64,000 bases of DNA from Duganella zoogloeoides (lineage in GTDB: Bacteria; Pseudomonadota; Gammaproteobacteria; Burkholderiales; Burkholderiaceae_D). The notes under the pieces are model-generated. The model did not search any database. It had not been told where the DNA came from and saw only the letters and a program-made list of their open reading frames with translations. Of this stretch, positions 1 through 8,922 are shown in pieces (the stretch's first letter is position 1; each line of letters begins with the position of its first letter). A program made the translations under genes and the position numbers. The stretch covers positions 3,782,001 to 3,846,000 of the forward strand of contig NZ_CP140152.1 of NCBI RefSeq assembly GCF_034479515.1, given 5' to 3'.

Positions 1-721
1 TGTCGGGCGTGGCGGCGCTGACGATGGCGCCATGCCCGGCCAGCACCGCCCACGAGCGGGCCACCACGTCGCCGCCCGCATAGTCGAGCACCAGGTCGAT
101 GTCGCGTACTTCGTCCTCGAAGCGCTGCCTGTCATACGCGATCACGTGGTCGGCGCCCAGGCTGCGCACGTAGTCCATGTGGCTGCTGCGCGCGGTGGCG
201 TAGATCACGGCGCCGGCCTGGCGCGCGTACTGCACCGCGAAGCCACCGAGGCCGCCGGCCGCGCCGTGGATCAATATTCGCTGGCCGCCATGAACCGGGC
301 CGGCCAGGTGCAGGCTGCTCCATGCCGCCACCGCTGCCAGCGGCAGGGAGGCGGCGGCGGTCATGGACATCGAGGGCGGCACCAGCGCCAGGTTGGCCTC
401 TTTGACGGCCACCAGTTCGGCGTAGGCGCCCAGGCCGCCCAGTGGCCCCATTACGCGGTCGCCCACGCGCAGCCGGGTCACGTCCGCGCCTGCCGCTGCG
501 ACCACGCCGGCCAGTTCGATGCCGAGCACCGCCGGCAGCTGCAGCGGGAATGCCTGGCGCACGTAGCCCTCGCGCAGCTTCCAGTCCAGCGCATTGAGGC
601 CGGCCGCGTGCACCCGCACCACCACCTGTCCCGGGCCGGGCACCGGCGCGGCCACCGCTGCAAGCTTGAGGGCGTGGGCGCCGCCGTATTCAGTCAATAC
701 CAATGCTCGATTGCTGTTCAT
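1..721 (-). CDS. NAD(P)H-dependent medium-chain oxidoreductase (quinone reductase type), 3' end outside window
   Basis: The minus strand is open from an ATG at 721 to the window edge (about 240 residues), so the C-terminus is missing. The translation has a GroES-like N-terminal domain (GLNALDWKLREG, GIELAGVV) followed by a Rossmann segment (GAAGGLGGFAVQYAR). Typical zinc-ligand cysteines are absent, which fits the zinc-free quinone oxidoreductase/enoyl reductase branch of the MDR superfamily. These enzymes reduce quinones or enones with NADPH in the cytoplasm. A GGAGGT ribosome site lies at 727-732. The gene is divergent from a LysR gene, its probable regulator. The substrate cannot be told. 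Confidence 0.85.
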   Translation of the reverse strand, partial: MNSNRALVLTEYGGAHALKLAAVAAPVPGPGQVVVRVHAAGLNALDWKLREGYVRQAFPLQLPAVLGIELAGVVAAAGADVTRLRVGDRVMGPLGGLGAYAELVAVKEANLALVPPSMSMTAAASLPLAAVAAWSSLHLAGPVHGGQRILIHGAAGGLGGFAVQYARQAGAVIYATARSSHMDYVRSLGADHVIAYDRQRFEDEVRDIDLVLDYAGGDVVARSWAVLAGHGAIVSAATPD

Positions 722-820
722 GTGAGACCTCCTTGATTGGGTAAGGCTGCACGATAAATTGTTTCATTTGTCCTGCGAAGCCTCTAAAATCGAGACTCTG
801 CGTATCATTATTGGAACAGC

Positions 821-1699
821 ATTGATTACAACGCACTCGGTGATTTTCAGCTGGTGGCCGCGCATGGCGGCTTCGGCAAGGCCAGCCGCGCCAGCGGACG
901 GTCGAAGGCCACGCTGTCGCGGCGGGTGGCGGAGCTGGAGGAGGCGCTGGGCATCCGCCTGATCGAACGCGGCGCCCGGTCGCTCGAGCTGACCGAGGCC
1001 GGACAACTGCTGCGGGGCCGCACCGCGGGGCCGATGCACGAGGTGGCCGAAGCCGTGGCGGCGGCGCGCGACAGCGTGGCCACGCCGCGCGGCAGCTTGC
1101 GGGTGGCCGCGCCGCTGCTGTTTTCGCAGGTGGCGCTGGGCGGCATTGCGGCGCGCTTCCTGGCCCTCTACCCCGAGGTACAGATCGACGCCGTGGCCGA
1201 GGACCGGCTGGTGAATATCGTCGACGAACACTTCGACGTCTCGATCCGCATCAACCCTGCAAAGGAGAGCGCGCTGGTGGGTCGCTGCTTTGCCAGGGAC
1301 AGGATGGTGCTGGCCGCAGCACCTTCAGTGGCCAGGCCAGCGGCCGGTGGGCCCGTGCCGGCCGTGGTCACGCCCGGCTACCGCGACGGCGATACCTGGA
1401 CGGTCGCCGGCGGTTACGCCGTCGCGCCGCAGCCGGTGTTGCGGGTGTCGTCGCTGCTGATGGTGCGCGATGCGATCGCCGCCGGCGCCGGCGCGGCACT
1501 GGTGCCGCGCTCGATCATCGGCGCGCTGCTCGATGCGGGCCAGCTGGTCTCGTGGGGCATGGCCGGCGAGGAAGTGGAACTGTGGGTGCTGCACACGTCG
1601 CGCCGGCTGCAAAGCCCCAAGGTGCGCGCGTTCGTGGACTTCATGTGCGCGCAATATCCTGGGGGCGAGTTCCATGTTCCGCTTCCAGCCGCTGCTTGA
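821..1699 (+). CDS. LysR-family transcriptional regulator with apparent ATT start
   Basis: This LysR-type regulator of about 292 residues has an N-terminal winged HTH (FQLVAAHGGFGKASRASG) and a C-terminal substrate-binding domain. The first ATG/GTG/TTG in frame is a GTG at 854, which would delete the first part of the HTH. Homologous LysR N-termini begin about 11 residues earlier, at the ATT at 821 (then GAT TAC AAC). A GGAA lies a few bases upstream and an in-frame stop at 785-787 limits any longer start. ATT initiation is therefore inferred. It is divergent from the oxidoreductase at 1-721, and its 3' end overlaps the convergent LysR gene by 59 bases. Confidence 0.8.
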   Translation: MDYNALGDFQLVAAHGGFGKASRASGRSKATLSRRVAELEEALGIRLIERGARSLELTEAGQLLRGRTAGPMHEVAEAVAAARDSVATPRGSLRVAAPLLFSQVALGGIAARFLALYPEVQIDAVAEDRLVNIVDEHFDVSIRINPAKESALVGRCFARDRMVLAAAPSVARPAAGGPVPAVVTPGYRDGDTWTVAGGYAVAPQPVLRVSSLLMVRDAIAAGAGAALVPRSIIGALLDAGQLVSWGMAGEEVELWVLHTSRRLQSPKVRAFVDFMCAQYPGGEFHVPLPAAA

Positions 1700-2552
1700 T
1701 GAATTCGATGAAGCGCTGGGTCTTGGCCGGCAGCAGGCGCGTCTCGGTCACCGCGTACACCGGTACCGGCTTGCCGTGCCATGCCGGCAGCACCTGGCGC
1801 AGCCGGCCCGCCGCCGCGTCGTCGGCCACGATGGCCGGCGGCATCAGGATGATGCCCTGGTCGAGTGTGGCCAGGCGCCGTAGCATTCCCACGCTGTTGA
1901 GCGCATAGCGGCAGCCCACCGCAACTTGTGTCACCACGTCCCCGCCGTGCAAGGCCCATAACCCGTTTTTGTTCATGTTGAAGCACTGGTGGCCCGCCAG
2001 GTCCGCCGGCGTGGCCGGCTCGCCCTCGCGTTCGAGGTACGTGGGCGACGCATACAAAAATGGTGTCAATGACGCCAGGTGGCGCGCCACCAGGTGCGAG
2101 TCTTCCTGTTCGCCGATACGGATGGCGACATCGAACGGTTCCGTCACCAGGTTGATCTGGCGCGGCGTGAGGTCGAAGTCGAACGTAAGGCCCGGGTACA
2201 GCTGCGCAAATTCGGCGATGAGCGGCGCCATGTAGATCACCGCGAAATCGACCGGCAGCGACGCCCGCAAGGTGCCGGTGGGCTGCGCCAGCATGTCGCC
2301 CAGTTGTTCATGCGCGAGCCGCGCCTCGTCGACGATGCGCTTGCAGCGTTCGTAGTACACCTGCCCCGCCTCGGTCAGCTCGACCTTGCGGGTGGTGCGG
2401 TGGAGCAGGCGCAGGCCGATCGCCTTTTCCAGCAGGCCGATACGGCGCGAGATGGTGGAATTGGGCATGTGCAGCGCCTCGGCCGCGCCGCGAAAGCCCC
2501 TGGCCTTCACCACCTCCACGAAAATTGCCATGTCGTTCAAGAACTCCATCAT
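1641..2552 (-). CDS. LysR-family transcriptional regulator
   Basis: A full-length LysR regulator (about 303 residues) with the N-terminal HTH (FVEVVKARGFRGAAEALHMPNST) and a C-terminal inducer-binding domain of the CrgA/AaeR-like group. Two adjacent ATGs (2552 and 2549) are possible; a GGAG just upstream is spaced better for the second. It is divergent from the Old Yellow Enzyme gene at 2648, so it probably controls that gene and itself. Inducer unknown. Confidence 0.9.
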   Translation of the reverse strand: MMEFLNDMAIFVEVVKARGFRGAAEALHMPNSTISRRIGLLEKAIGLRLLHRTTRKVELTEAGQVYYERCKRIVDEARLAHEQLGDMLAQPTGTLRASLPVDFAVIYMAPLIAEFAQLYPGLTFDFDLTPRQINLVTEPFDVAIRIGEQEDSHLVARHLASLTPFLYASPTYLEREGEPATPADLAGHQCFNMNKNGLWALHGGDVVTQVAVGCRYALNSVGMLRRLATLDQGIILMPPAIVADDAAAGRLRQVLPAWHGKPVPVYAVTETRLLPAKTQRFIEFIKQRLEAEHGTRPQDIART

Positions 2553-2647
2553 TGCTCCATTTTTGGATCAGTGTATTGCAATAAACTGGATTTATCCCAT
2601 TGCGTAAGCAGTGCATGATAGCGCATCGACTCCACGAAAGGACCATC
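2553..2647. promoter_or_regulatory. Divergent LysR/OYE control region
   Basis: This 95-bp gap between divergent genes holds two dyads: TATTGCAATA at 2574-2583, and ATAAA-N5-TTTAT at 2581-2595. Overlapping dyads of this sort are typical of LysR operators. An AAAGGA ribosome site at 2636-2641 serves the OYE gene. The operator role is inferred. Confidence 0.4.
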
Positions 2648-3706
2648 ATGAGCACACTGTTTCAACCCGTCCGCGCCGGACGCTATGATCTGACCAACCG
2701 CGTGGCCATGGCCCCGATGACGCGCTCGCGCGCCCGTTACGACGGCACGCCCGGCGCGCTGGCCGCGCTGTACTACGGCCAGCGCGCCAGCGTGGGCCTG
2801 GTGATTACCGAAGGCACGCAGCCGTCCGCCGACGGCCAGGGCTACCTGTCCACGCCCGGCATCTACACCGATGCCCACGTCGCCGGCTGGAAGCCGGTGG
2901 CCGACGCGGTGCACGCCCACGGCAGCCGCCTGTTTATCCAGTTGATGCACGCCGGCCGCATGTCCCACCCGGACAACACGCCGCACCACCGCACACCGGT
3001 CGCGCCGTCGGCTGTCGCCCCCGGGGTGCCGATGTTTACCGCCACCGGCATGCAGGACATCCCGGTGCCGCGCGCCCTGTCCACCGCCGAGGTGCAGGCG
3101 ACGGTAGCCGACTTCCGCCTGGCCGCGCGCCGCGCCATCGACGCCGGCGCCGACGGCGTTGAAATCCACGGCGCCAACGGCTACCTGGTGCACCAGTTCT
3201 TCGCGCCCAACGCCAATACTCGCAGCGACCAATACGGCGGCGACATTGCCAACCGCGTGCGCTTCGCGCTCGAAGTGGCAGCAGCCGTGGCCGACGAAAT
3301 CGGCGCCGACCGCACCGCCATCCGCCTGTCGCCCGGCAGCACGGCCGGCGGCATCGCCGAGGGCGAGCAAGGCCCGGACCTCTACCGCCACCTGGTGGCC
3401 GGACTCGATCGGCTGAACCTGGCCTATTTGCACCTGATGGACCAGGGCGACGAGGCGCTGCTGCGCGACCTGCGCGCCGCCTGGCACGGCACGCTGGTAC
3501 TGAATCGGCCGGGCCGGCCGCGCGAGAACATCGGCGCCGACGTGGCCAGCGGCCTGGCCGACGTGGAAGCCTACGGCCAGCTGGTGCTCGCCAACCCCGA
3601 CTTCATCGCCCGCCTGCAGGCGAATGCGCCGATGAACGCGCCGCAGCACGCCACTTACTGTGGCGGCGCCGAGGCGGGATATACCGACTATCCGGCGCTG
3701 GCTTGA
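2648..3706 (+). CDS. nemA: Alkene reductase, Old Yellow Enzyme family
   Basis: About 352 residues, FMN-dependent, NADPH-driven reduction of activated C=C bonds, nitro compounds or N-ethylmaleimide. Family marks are the N-terminal LTNRVAMAPMTRSRA, a substrate-binding His/Asn pair in EIHGANGYLVHQF, and the flavin motif NTRSDQYGG. The ATG at 2648 follows AAAGGA at 2636-2641; an upstream in-frame ATG at 2600 lacks such a site and gives a non-homologous leader. Control by the divergent LysR gene is likely. The symbol reflects the family; the physiological substrate is unknown. Confidence 0.88.
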   Translation: MSTLFQPVRAGRYDLTNRVAMAPMTRSRARYDGTPGALAALYYGQRASVGLVITEGTQPSADGQGYLSTPGIYTDAHVAGWKPVADAVHAHGSRLFIQLMHAGRMSHPDNTPHHRTPVAPSAVAPGVPMFTATGMQDIPVPRALSTAEVQATVADFRLAARRAIDAGADGVEIHGANGYLVHQFFAPNANTRSDQYGGDIANRVRFALEVAAAVADEIGADRTAIRLSPGSTAGGIAEGEQGPDLYRHLVAGLDRLNLAYLHLMDQGDEALLRDLRAAWHGTLVLNRPGRPRENIGADVASGLADVEAYGQLVLANPDFIARLQANAPMNAPQHATYCGGAEAGYTDYPALA

Positions 3707-3707
3707 A

Positions 3708-4616
3708 TTAACCCGCGCCCGGGCCGTTGAGCGCGGCGACAGCGGCGAACTTGGCCGCAATGAAATCCATGAACACGCGCACCCGCCTCGGCATGAGGCG
3801 GTTGGCCACGTACAGGATCTGGATCGGCACCGGGGGCGGCACGTGCTCGCGCAGCAGCACGCGCAAGCTGCCGTCGCGGATGCCCGCCGCGAACAACCAC
3901 CGCGGACCGTAGCCGATGCCAAGGCCGGCGGCTACCAGCTCGCGCGCGGCCTCCGGCGAATTGACGCTGACGCGGCCGGTGACCGGCACTTCGGCGCCGC
4001 GGAAGCGCCACGTGGTGCCCGACGACAGCAGCGTGTACAGCACGCACTGGTGGTCGCGCAGGTCGTCGGGCTTGTCGGGACAGCCATGCTTGGCGATATA
4101 CGCTTCGCTGGCCACGCACACCCGCTCGAACTCGCCGATGCGCAGCGCGCGCAAGGCGCTGTCTTCGAGGTGGCCGATGCGGATCGCCAGCTCGGCGCTT
4201 TCATCGAGCAAATCGACATAGCCGTCGTTGAACTGCAGGTCGAGCGCCACCGCCGGATACAGCGCCAGGAACTCGGGCACGTGGGGCAGGACGAAGGTCT
4301 GGGTCAGCAGGGTCGGACACGCCACGCGCAGCAGTCCCGATGGTGCCACGTTGTCGCGGATCGCCAGCTCGGTCTCGGTGACGGCGGTGAGGATGCGGCG
4401 CACCTCGGCGTAATAGCGCTCGCCTTCGGGCGTGAGACCGAGCTTGCGCGTGGAGCGGTGCAGCAGGCGGACCTGCAAATGCTCTTCCAGCGCGGCCACG
4501 TAGCGGCTGACGTTCGGTTGACTGAGCCCGAGATCGCGCCCGGCGGCGGAAAAACTGCCGGTTTCCACCGCGCGCGCAAAACACGTCATCAACAAGAAGC
4601 GGTCCATGGGATCCAT
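3708..4616 (-). CDS. LysR-family transcriptional regulator
   Basis: About 302 residues, with an N-terminal HTH (FARAVETGSFSAAGRDLGLSQPNVSRY) and a LysR substrate-binding domain. The alternative start at 4607 gives the N-terminus MDRFLL seen in many homologues. It is convergent with the OYE gene (one base gap) and divergent from the SDR gene at 4735. A perfect ATAC-N7-GTAT LysR box lies directly upstream of its start, suggesting autoregulation and control of the SDR. Confidence 0.9.
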   Translation of the reverse strand: MDPMDRFLLMTCFARAVETGSFSAAGRDLGLSQPNVSRYVAALEEHLQVRLLHRSTRKLGLTPEGERYYAEVRRILTAVTETELAIRDNVAPSGLLRVACPTLLTQTFVLPHVPEFLALYPAVALDLQFNDGYVDLLDESAELAIRIGHLEDSALRALRIGEFERVCVASEAYIAKHGCPDKPDDLRDHQCVLYTLLSSGTTWRFRGAEVPVTGRVSVNSPEAARELVAAGLGIGYGPRWLFAAGIRDGSLRVLLREHVPPPVPIQILYVANRLMPRRVRVFMDFIAAKFAAVAALNGPGAG

Positions 4617-4617
4617 T

Positions 4618-4634
4618 CATACACTGGGAGTATG
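4618..4634. promoter_or_regulatory. LysR-type box (ATAC-N7-GTAT)
   Basis: CATAC at 4618-4622 and GTATG at 4630-4634 form an inverted repeat that contains the classical T-N11-A LysR box. It lies two bases upstream of the LysR start at 4616, where binding could repress the regulator's own gene. Confidence 0.55.
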
Positions 4635-4658
4635 AATTATATGCAAAATCGATGACTT

Positions 4659-4673
4659 ATCGGATCTTCCGAT
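4659..4673. promoter_or_regulatory. Inverted repeat ATCGGA-N3-TCCGAT
   Basis: A perfect 6-bp dyad with a 3-base spacer in the LysR/SDR intergenic region, about 62 bases upstream of the SDR start. It has the size of a dimeric regulator's operator. The binding protein is not identifiable from sequence. Confidence 0.4.
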
Positions 4674-4688
4674 CAGGTTCATTGTGTC

Positions 4689-4707
4689 GGTCGGGATACT
4701 CCCGACC
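4689..4707. promoter_or_regulatory. Inverted repeat GGTCGGGA-N3-TCCCGACC
   Basis: A perfect 8-bp dyad with spacer TAC, ending 27 bases before the SDR start codon. It could be an operator in the SDR leader or a 5' UTR hairpin (an 8-bp stem, though a 3-base loop is tight). Confidence 0.45.
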
Positions 4708-4734
4708 CGATCAATCGAACCAACAAGGATTTCC

Positions 4735-5487
4735 ATGTCACGCTTACAAGGCAAACGCACCCTCATCACCGGCGGCACCAGCGGCATCGGCCTCGAAACG
4801 GCCAAACAATTCTTGAACGAAGGCGCGCGCGTGGTAGTCACCGGCGTCAATCCCGATTCCCTCGCGCGGGCCAGGTCGGAGCTCGGCTCCGAGGTGCTGG
4901 TGCTGGGTGCCGATTCGGCCAGCGTGACCGCCCAGCGCGCACTGGCGCAGGCGGTACAGGACCACTACGGCCAGCTCGACGTGGCGTTCCTGAACGCCGG
5001 CATATCGGCGTGGCTGCCCATCGAGAACTGGACCGAGGAGATGTACGACCGCTCGTTCGACATCAACGTCAAGGGCCCGTACTTCCTGATCCAGTCGCTG
5101 CTGCCGGTGTTTGCCAACCCGGCCTCGGTGGTGTTGAACACGTCAGTCAGCGCCCATGCCGGCGCTGCGCATTCGTCGGTCTATGCCGCCACCAAGGCGG
5201 CCTTCCTCAACCTCTCCAGGACGCTGTCGAGCGAACTGCTGCCGCGCGGCGTGCGCTTCAACGCGGTGAGCCCGGGTCCTGTAAATACGCCGCTGTACGA
5301 CAAGCTGGGCGTGCCCGACGCCTACCGCGCCCAGCTCGACCAGGAGATTACCGCCAGCATTCCGGCCGGGCGCTTTGGCACTGCGGAAGAAGTGGCCAAG
5401 GCCGTGCTGTACCTGGCTTCCGACGAATCGCGCTGGTCCCTGGGCACGGAAATCGTGGTCGATGGCGGCCGGCTGCTCAATGGCTGA
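4735..5487 (+). CDS. SDR-family NAD(P)-dependent oxidoreductase
   Basis: A 250-residue classical short-chain dehydrogenase with the cofactor motif TGGTSGIG near residue 12, the NAG structural motif, a catalytic Ser and YAATK, and the usual C-terminal DGG. Start at 4735 is chosen from AAGGA at 4725-4729 and the usual SDR N-terminal length; an upstream ATG at 4684 would add a non-homologous leader. It is divergent from a LysR gene and preceded by two dyads. Substrate unknown. Confidence 0.9.
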   Translation: MSRLQGKRTLITGGTSGIGLETAKQFLNEGARVVVTGVNPDSLARARSELGSEVLVLGADSASVTAQRALAQAVQDHYGQLDVAFLNAGISAWLPIENWTEEMYDRSFDINVKGPYFLIQSLLPVFANPASVVLNTSVSAHAGAAHSSVYAATKAAFLNLSRTLSSELLPRGVRFNAVSPGPVNTPLYDKLGVPDAYRAQLDQEITASIPAGRFGTAEEVAKAVLYLASDESRWSLGTEIVVDGGRLLNG

Positions 5488-5548
5488 AGGCCGGCGGCAT
5501 ATCAGATGAGTATCGGCTGACGACCGCGCGCGCCCCGGTCATGGCGAT

Positions 5549-5573
5549 TCGCTGGCGCGCCCCACGCCAGCGA
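5549..5573. terminator. Hairpin between convergent genes
   Basis: TCGCTGGCG at 5549-5557 and CGCCAGCGA at 5565-5573 form a perfect 9-bp stem with a 7-base loop in the gap between the convergent SDR and aldose epimerase genes. There is no clear T-tract, so intrinsic termination is only suggested by position. Confidence 0.4.
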
Positions 5574-5617
5574 TGCCGGGACGGCGCCGGACCGCGCAGC
5601 GCCGCCCCTGCAACGGC

Positions 5618-6790
5618 TTACTTCAGCTGGTAGAAGTGGAACACCGTGGTCTGCGAGTAGTTCTGGCCCGGGTCCAGGCGGGTCGATGGGAACGCCGGCT
5701 GGTTCGGCGCGTCGGGATAACCCTGTGCCTCGAAGCTGATCGACTGGTACTTGGTCAGGCGCTGGCCGCCCTTGCCCACGATTTCGCCCTTGAGGAAGTT
5801 GCCGGTGTAAACCTGCATGCCTGGCTCGGTCGTGGCGATTTTCAGGCCGCGGCCGGACTGGCGGTCTTCCAGCGTCACGGCCGGTTTCGGCGTGGCGGTT
5901 TTGCCGCCGCGCAGAACGTAGTTGTGGTCGATGCCGCCGTTGGCCAGCGCCAGCTGCGGGTGCTCGGCGCGGGCGCGCGCGGTGACGTTGGCGGGCGTGC
6001 GGAAGTCGAACGGCGTGCCGGCCACCGGCAGCGGCGTGCCGGTCGGGATCAGGGTTTTATCGACCGGCAGGATGGCGTCCGATTCGATGGTGAGATCGGC
6101 GTCGGTAGCCAGGCGCGAGGCCGGGATGCCCGACAGATTGATCATGCTGTGGTACGTCAGGTTCACCACGGTCGGCTTGTCGGTGGTGGCGCCGTAGCGG
6201 ATGGTCAGGTCGTTATTGTTATTGAGCTCGTAGGTCACGTCGGCGACGACGGTGCCAGGGAAGCCCTGGTCGCCGTCCGGCGAGGTCAGGGTGAAGGTGA
6301 CCGAGGCCTTGTCGGCCGTCTGGTCCACCGATTTGACGACCCAGTTGCGCTTGTCCCAGCCGATGGTGCCGCCGTGCAGGGTGTTCGGCGGTTCGCTCAG
6401 CGACAGCGGATAGGATTTGCCATCGAGTGCGAACGTGCCCTTGGCGATGCGGTTGGCGTAGCGGCCGACCGTGACGTTGGTAAAGCCCGGGGTGGTTTCG
6501 TAGCCGGCCAGGTTGTCGTAACCGACCACCAGGTCGGCGGCATTGCCCTGCTTGTCCGGGAAGCGCAGGCTTTGCACGGTGGCGCCGTACGAGATCAGCG
6601 TGGCCGACATGCCGGCGGCGTTTTTCAGCGTGACCGCTTCGACCTTGGCGCCATTCGACAGCGTGCCGAACGTGGCGCGCGAGGCCGAGATGGCGGAGGC
6701 CTTGTCGCCCGCTGGCAGCTGGCTGCAGGCCGAGAGGCCGACCAGGGTGGAGAGCAGGATCGTCGTTGCGGGTCTGATGGAAATATTCAT
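5618..6790 (-). CDS. galM: Aldose 1-epimerase, predicted lipoprotein
   Basis: About 390 residues; interconverts alpha and beta anomers of aldoses. The N-terminus is a lipoprotein signal with lipobox LSAC (Cys22), so the enzyme should be lipid-anchored in the periplasm rather than cytosolic. Catalytic marks are the two histidines in TLHGG and NLTYHSMINLSG and the C-terminal Glu in SFEAQGYPDAPN. Start at 6790 gives the signal peptide; longer in-frame starts do not. It stands alone on the minus strand, without a gal operon. Confidence 0.88.
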   Translation of the reverse strand: MNISIRPATTILLSTLVGLSACSQLPAGDKASAISASRATFGTLSNGAKVEAVTLKNAAGMSATLISYGATVQSLRFPDKQGNAADLVVGYDNLAGYETTPGFTNVTVGRYANRIAKGTFALDGKSYPLSLSEPPNTLHGGTIGWDKRNWVVKSVDQTADKASVTFTLTSPDGDQGFPGTVVADVTYELNNNNDLTIRYGATTDKPTVVNLTYHSMINLSGIPASRLATDADLTIESDAILPVDKTLIPTGTPLPVAGTPFDFRTPANVTARARAEHPQLALANGGIDHNYVLRGGKTATPKPAVTLEDRQSGRGLKIATTEPGMQVYTGNFLKGEIVGKGGQRLTKYQSISFEAQGYPDAPNQPAFPSTRLDPGQNYSQTTVFHFYQLK

Positions 6791-6950
6791 GTCGTTGGCA
6801 GTCTCTTGAGATATGCAGGCCGTGGGACCAGGTCCGCGACCGCAATTGTTAGATGAACATCCGGCGCTACGCTGGACAGGTGCCATCTGCATCGCGTAAA
6901 TCGGCGCTGGCGCAAATGGCAACATTTGTATTATCCACCAAAAAGCCCAA

Positions 6951-7580
6951 CTACGGTCTCAACCATCCGCGATCGATCAACGGCGCGAGCAGACGGCGGT
7001 ACGCGGCCACCACCCAACCGGTAACGGTGGCATTCAGCGCCGCCAGCCAGTGCAGCCGGAACACGGCCACCAGCGCCACTGCCAGCACCAGCGCGCCCAG
7101 CATGTCCATGGGCCAGTGCACGCCGATGAACACCCGCGACCACGCCACCAGCCCGGCCAGCGGCAACAGCACCAGCCCCCAGCGCCGGGCCAGCGGGGCG
7201 TGGCTGGTGGCCAGCATCAGCGCCGATACCAGCATGATGGTGCCGTGGTTGCTGGGGAAGGAGCTGGTGGGCGCATGGTCGAGGAAGCATGCGCCGATGC
7301 CGGCCGCGAACGGCCGGTCGTGGAACCACAGCGCGCCGATCGCCCCGCTCACCGCCAGGCCGCACAGTACCGCCAGCGCGGCCTCCACGGCCGCCTGGCG
7401 CGCCCCGCGCCGACCCGACAACCACAGCACCACCAGCGCTGCGGGCGCCAGCAGGATCACCCGCTCGGCGGCAAACAACGCGCCGGCCAGTTGCCAGCCA
7501 TCGAGGCCGGGATTGGCGTTGATGAGCGAGAACCACGCCAGGTTCAACTGGCGCAGGGTATCGAACAGCGGCCCGGTCAT
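6951..7580 (-). CDS. PAP2-family membrane phosphatase
   Basis: A 209-residue integral membrane protein with several hydrophobic helices and the acid phosphatase signature in order: RP near residue 90, SFPSNH near 107-112, and SRVFIGVHWPMD near 148-159. Family members dephosphorylate undecaprenyl pyrophosphate, phosphatidic acid or related lipids at the outer face of the inner membrane. The start codon overlaps the nhaA stop (ATGA), so the two are translationally coupled. Substrate unproven; a BacA-independent undecaprenyl pyrophosphatase is plausible. Confidence 0.85.
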   Translation of the reverse strand: MTGPLFDTLRQLNLAWFSLINANPGLDGWQLAGALFAAERVILLAPAALVVLWLSGRRGARQAAVEAALAVLCGLAVSGAIGALWFHDRPFAAGIGACFLDHAPTSSFPSNHGTIMLVSALMLATSHAPLARRWGLVLLPLAGLVAWSRVFIGVHWPMDMLGALVLAVALVAVFRLHWLAALNATVTGWVVAAYRRLLAPLIDRGWLRP

Positions 7581-8749
7581 CGGGACGCCACCGGTTTGCC
7601 AAACAGCTTGAGCCAGACAAAACCCGCCACGCCGGCCGCCAGGGAGGCCAGCAGGATCGCCATCTTGGAGGCGTTGATCAGCGCCGGGTTCGTGGCGAAG
7701 GCAAGGTTGGTAATAAAAATCGACATGGTAAATCCAATTCCTCCGAGTAGTCCGGCGCCGATCACGTGGCGCCATTTGAGGTCCGCCGGCAGCGTGCACA
7801 GGCCCACGGCGACGGCCAGCAGGCACGCCAGCGCGATGCCGAGCGGCTTGCCCAGCACCAGCCCGGCCAGGATGCCCAGGCTGTTGTGCGATGCCAGCTC
7901 CTGCATCGCGCCGGCGCCGATCACGATGCCGGTGTTGGCCAGCGCAAAAATCGGCAGGATGATGAACGCCACCGGCGTGTGCAGGAAGTGCTCGAGGCGG
8001 TGCGCCGGCGATTGCTCGTCCTGGTCCCTGGTCGAATACGGAATCGCGAACGCCAGCAGCACGCCAGCGATGGTGGCGTGCACGCCGGACTTGAGCATCA
8101 GGAACCACATCACCGCGCCGCCAACGAGGTACGGCGAGAGCGCGCGCACGCGCAGCACCCGGTTCATGCCGAACAGCGCGGCAAATACCAGCAGCGCACC
8201 GAGCAGATACCACGGCGCCAGCGTGGACGTGTAGAACACGGCGATGACAATGATGGCGCCCAGGTCGTCCATCACCGCCAGCGCGGTCAGGAACACCTTC
8301 AACGAGGTCGGCACCGCGCTGCCGAGCAGCATCAGCACCGCCAGCGCAAAAGCGATGTCGGTGGCCATCGGAATGCCCATGCCGGCCTGGCTGGGCGTGC
8401 CGCCGTTGAGGGCGAAGTGGATCAGCGCCGGCACCGCGATGCCGCCCACGGCCGCCACCATCGGCAGCAGCGCGCTGCGGATGGTCGATAACTCCCCGCT
8501 CTGGATTTCGCGCTGCAGTTCGAGGCCAATCAGCAGGAAAAAGATCGCCATCAGCGCGTCGTTGATCCACAGCTCGACCGACAGGCCGGCCAGCGGCAGG
8601 TGCCAGAAATGCAGGTACGGTGCGGCCACCGGCGAGTTGGCCAGCAGCAGGGAAACGATGGTGCAGCCGATCAGCAGGATGCCGCCGGCTTTTTCCGATT
8701 CGACGAAGCGGTTGAAGGTGCTGGAAATGGGCTGGGGAAGAATATTCAT
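7577..8749 (-). CDS. nhaA: Na+/H+ antiporter NhaA
   Basis: About 390 residues, the length of E. coli NhaA, with about 12 hydrophobic helices. The adjacent aspartates of the ion-binding site are present in VMDDLGAIIVIAV. It extrudes Na+ in exchange for H+ at the inner membrane for sodium and alkaline pH tolerance. ATG at 8749 gives the family N-terminus (PISSTFNRFVESEKAGG). The PAP2 gene follows with a 4-base overlap. Confidence 0.93.
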   Translation of the reverse strand: MNILPQPISSTFNRFVESEKAGGILLIGCTIVSLLLANSPVAAPYLHFWHLPLAGLSVELWINDALMAIFFLLIGLELQREIQSGELSTIRSALLPMVAAVGGIAVPALIHFALNGGTPSQAGMGIPMATDIAFALAVLMLLGSAVPTSLKVFLTALAVMDDLGAIIVIAVFYTSTLAPWYLLGALLVFAALFGMNRVLRVRALSPYLVGGAVMWFLMLKSGVHATIAGVLLAFAIPYSTRDQDEQSPAHRLEHFLHTPVAFIILPIFALANTGIVIGAGAMQELASHNSLGILAGLVLGKPLGIALACLLAVAVGLCTLPADLKWRHVIGAGLLGGIGFTMSIFITNLAFATNPALINASKMAILLASLAAGVAGFVWLKLFGKPVASR

Positions 8750-8922
8750 GGGCGCTCGAGACGATAAGGTGCAGCGCGGCGGCCCGACCTGACGCATTCC
8801 TGCCACACGATGCGTGTGGTCACCCAGGCGCCATGATAACAGAAGCGCGCTTGGCCTGGCGGACGGTACAGGCTCGTGTATCGGAATATAATGGCACCCT
8901 TCTCTCCCGATTCCCCTGCCCC

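Noticed and set aside
2549..3922. A 457-codon open frame on the minus strand opposite the OYE gene
   Set aside because: The OYE frame has clear flavoenzyme motifs and a ribosome site; the mirror frame has neither.
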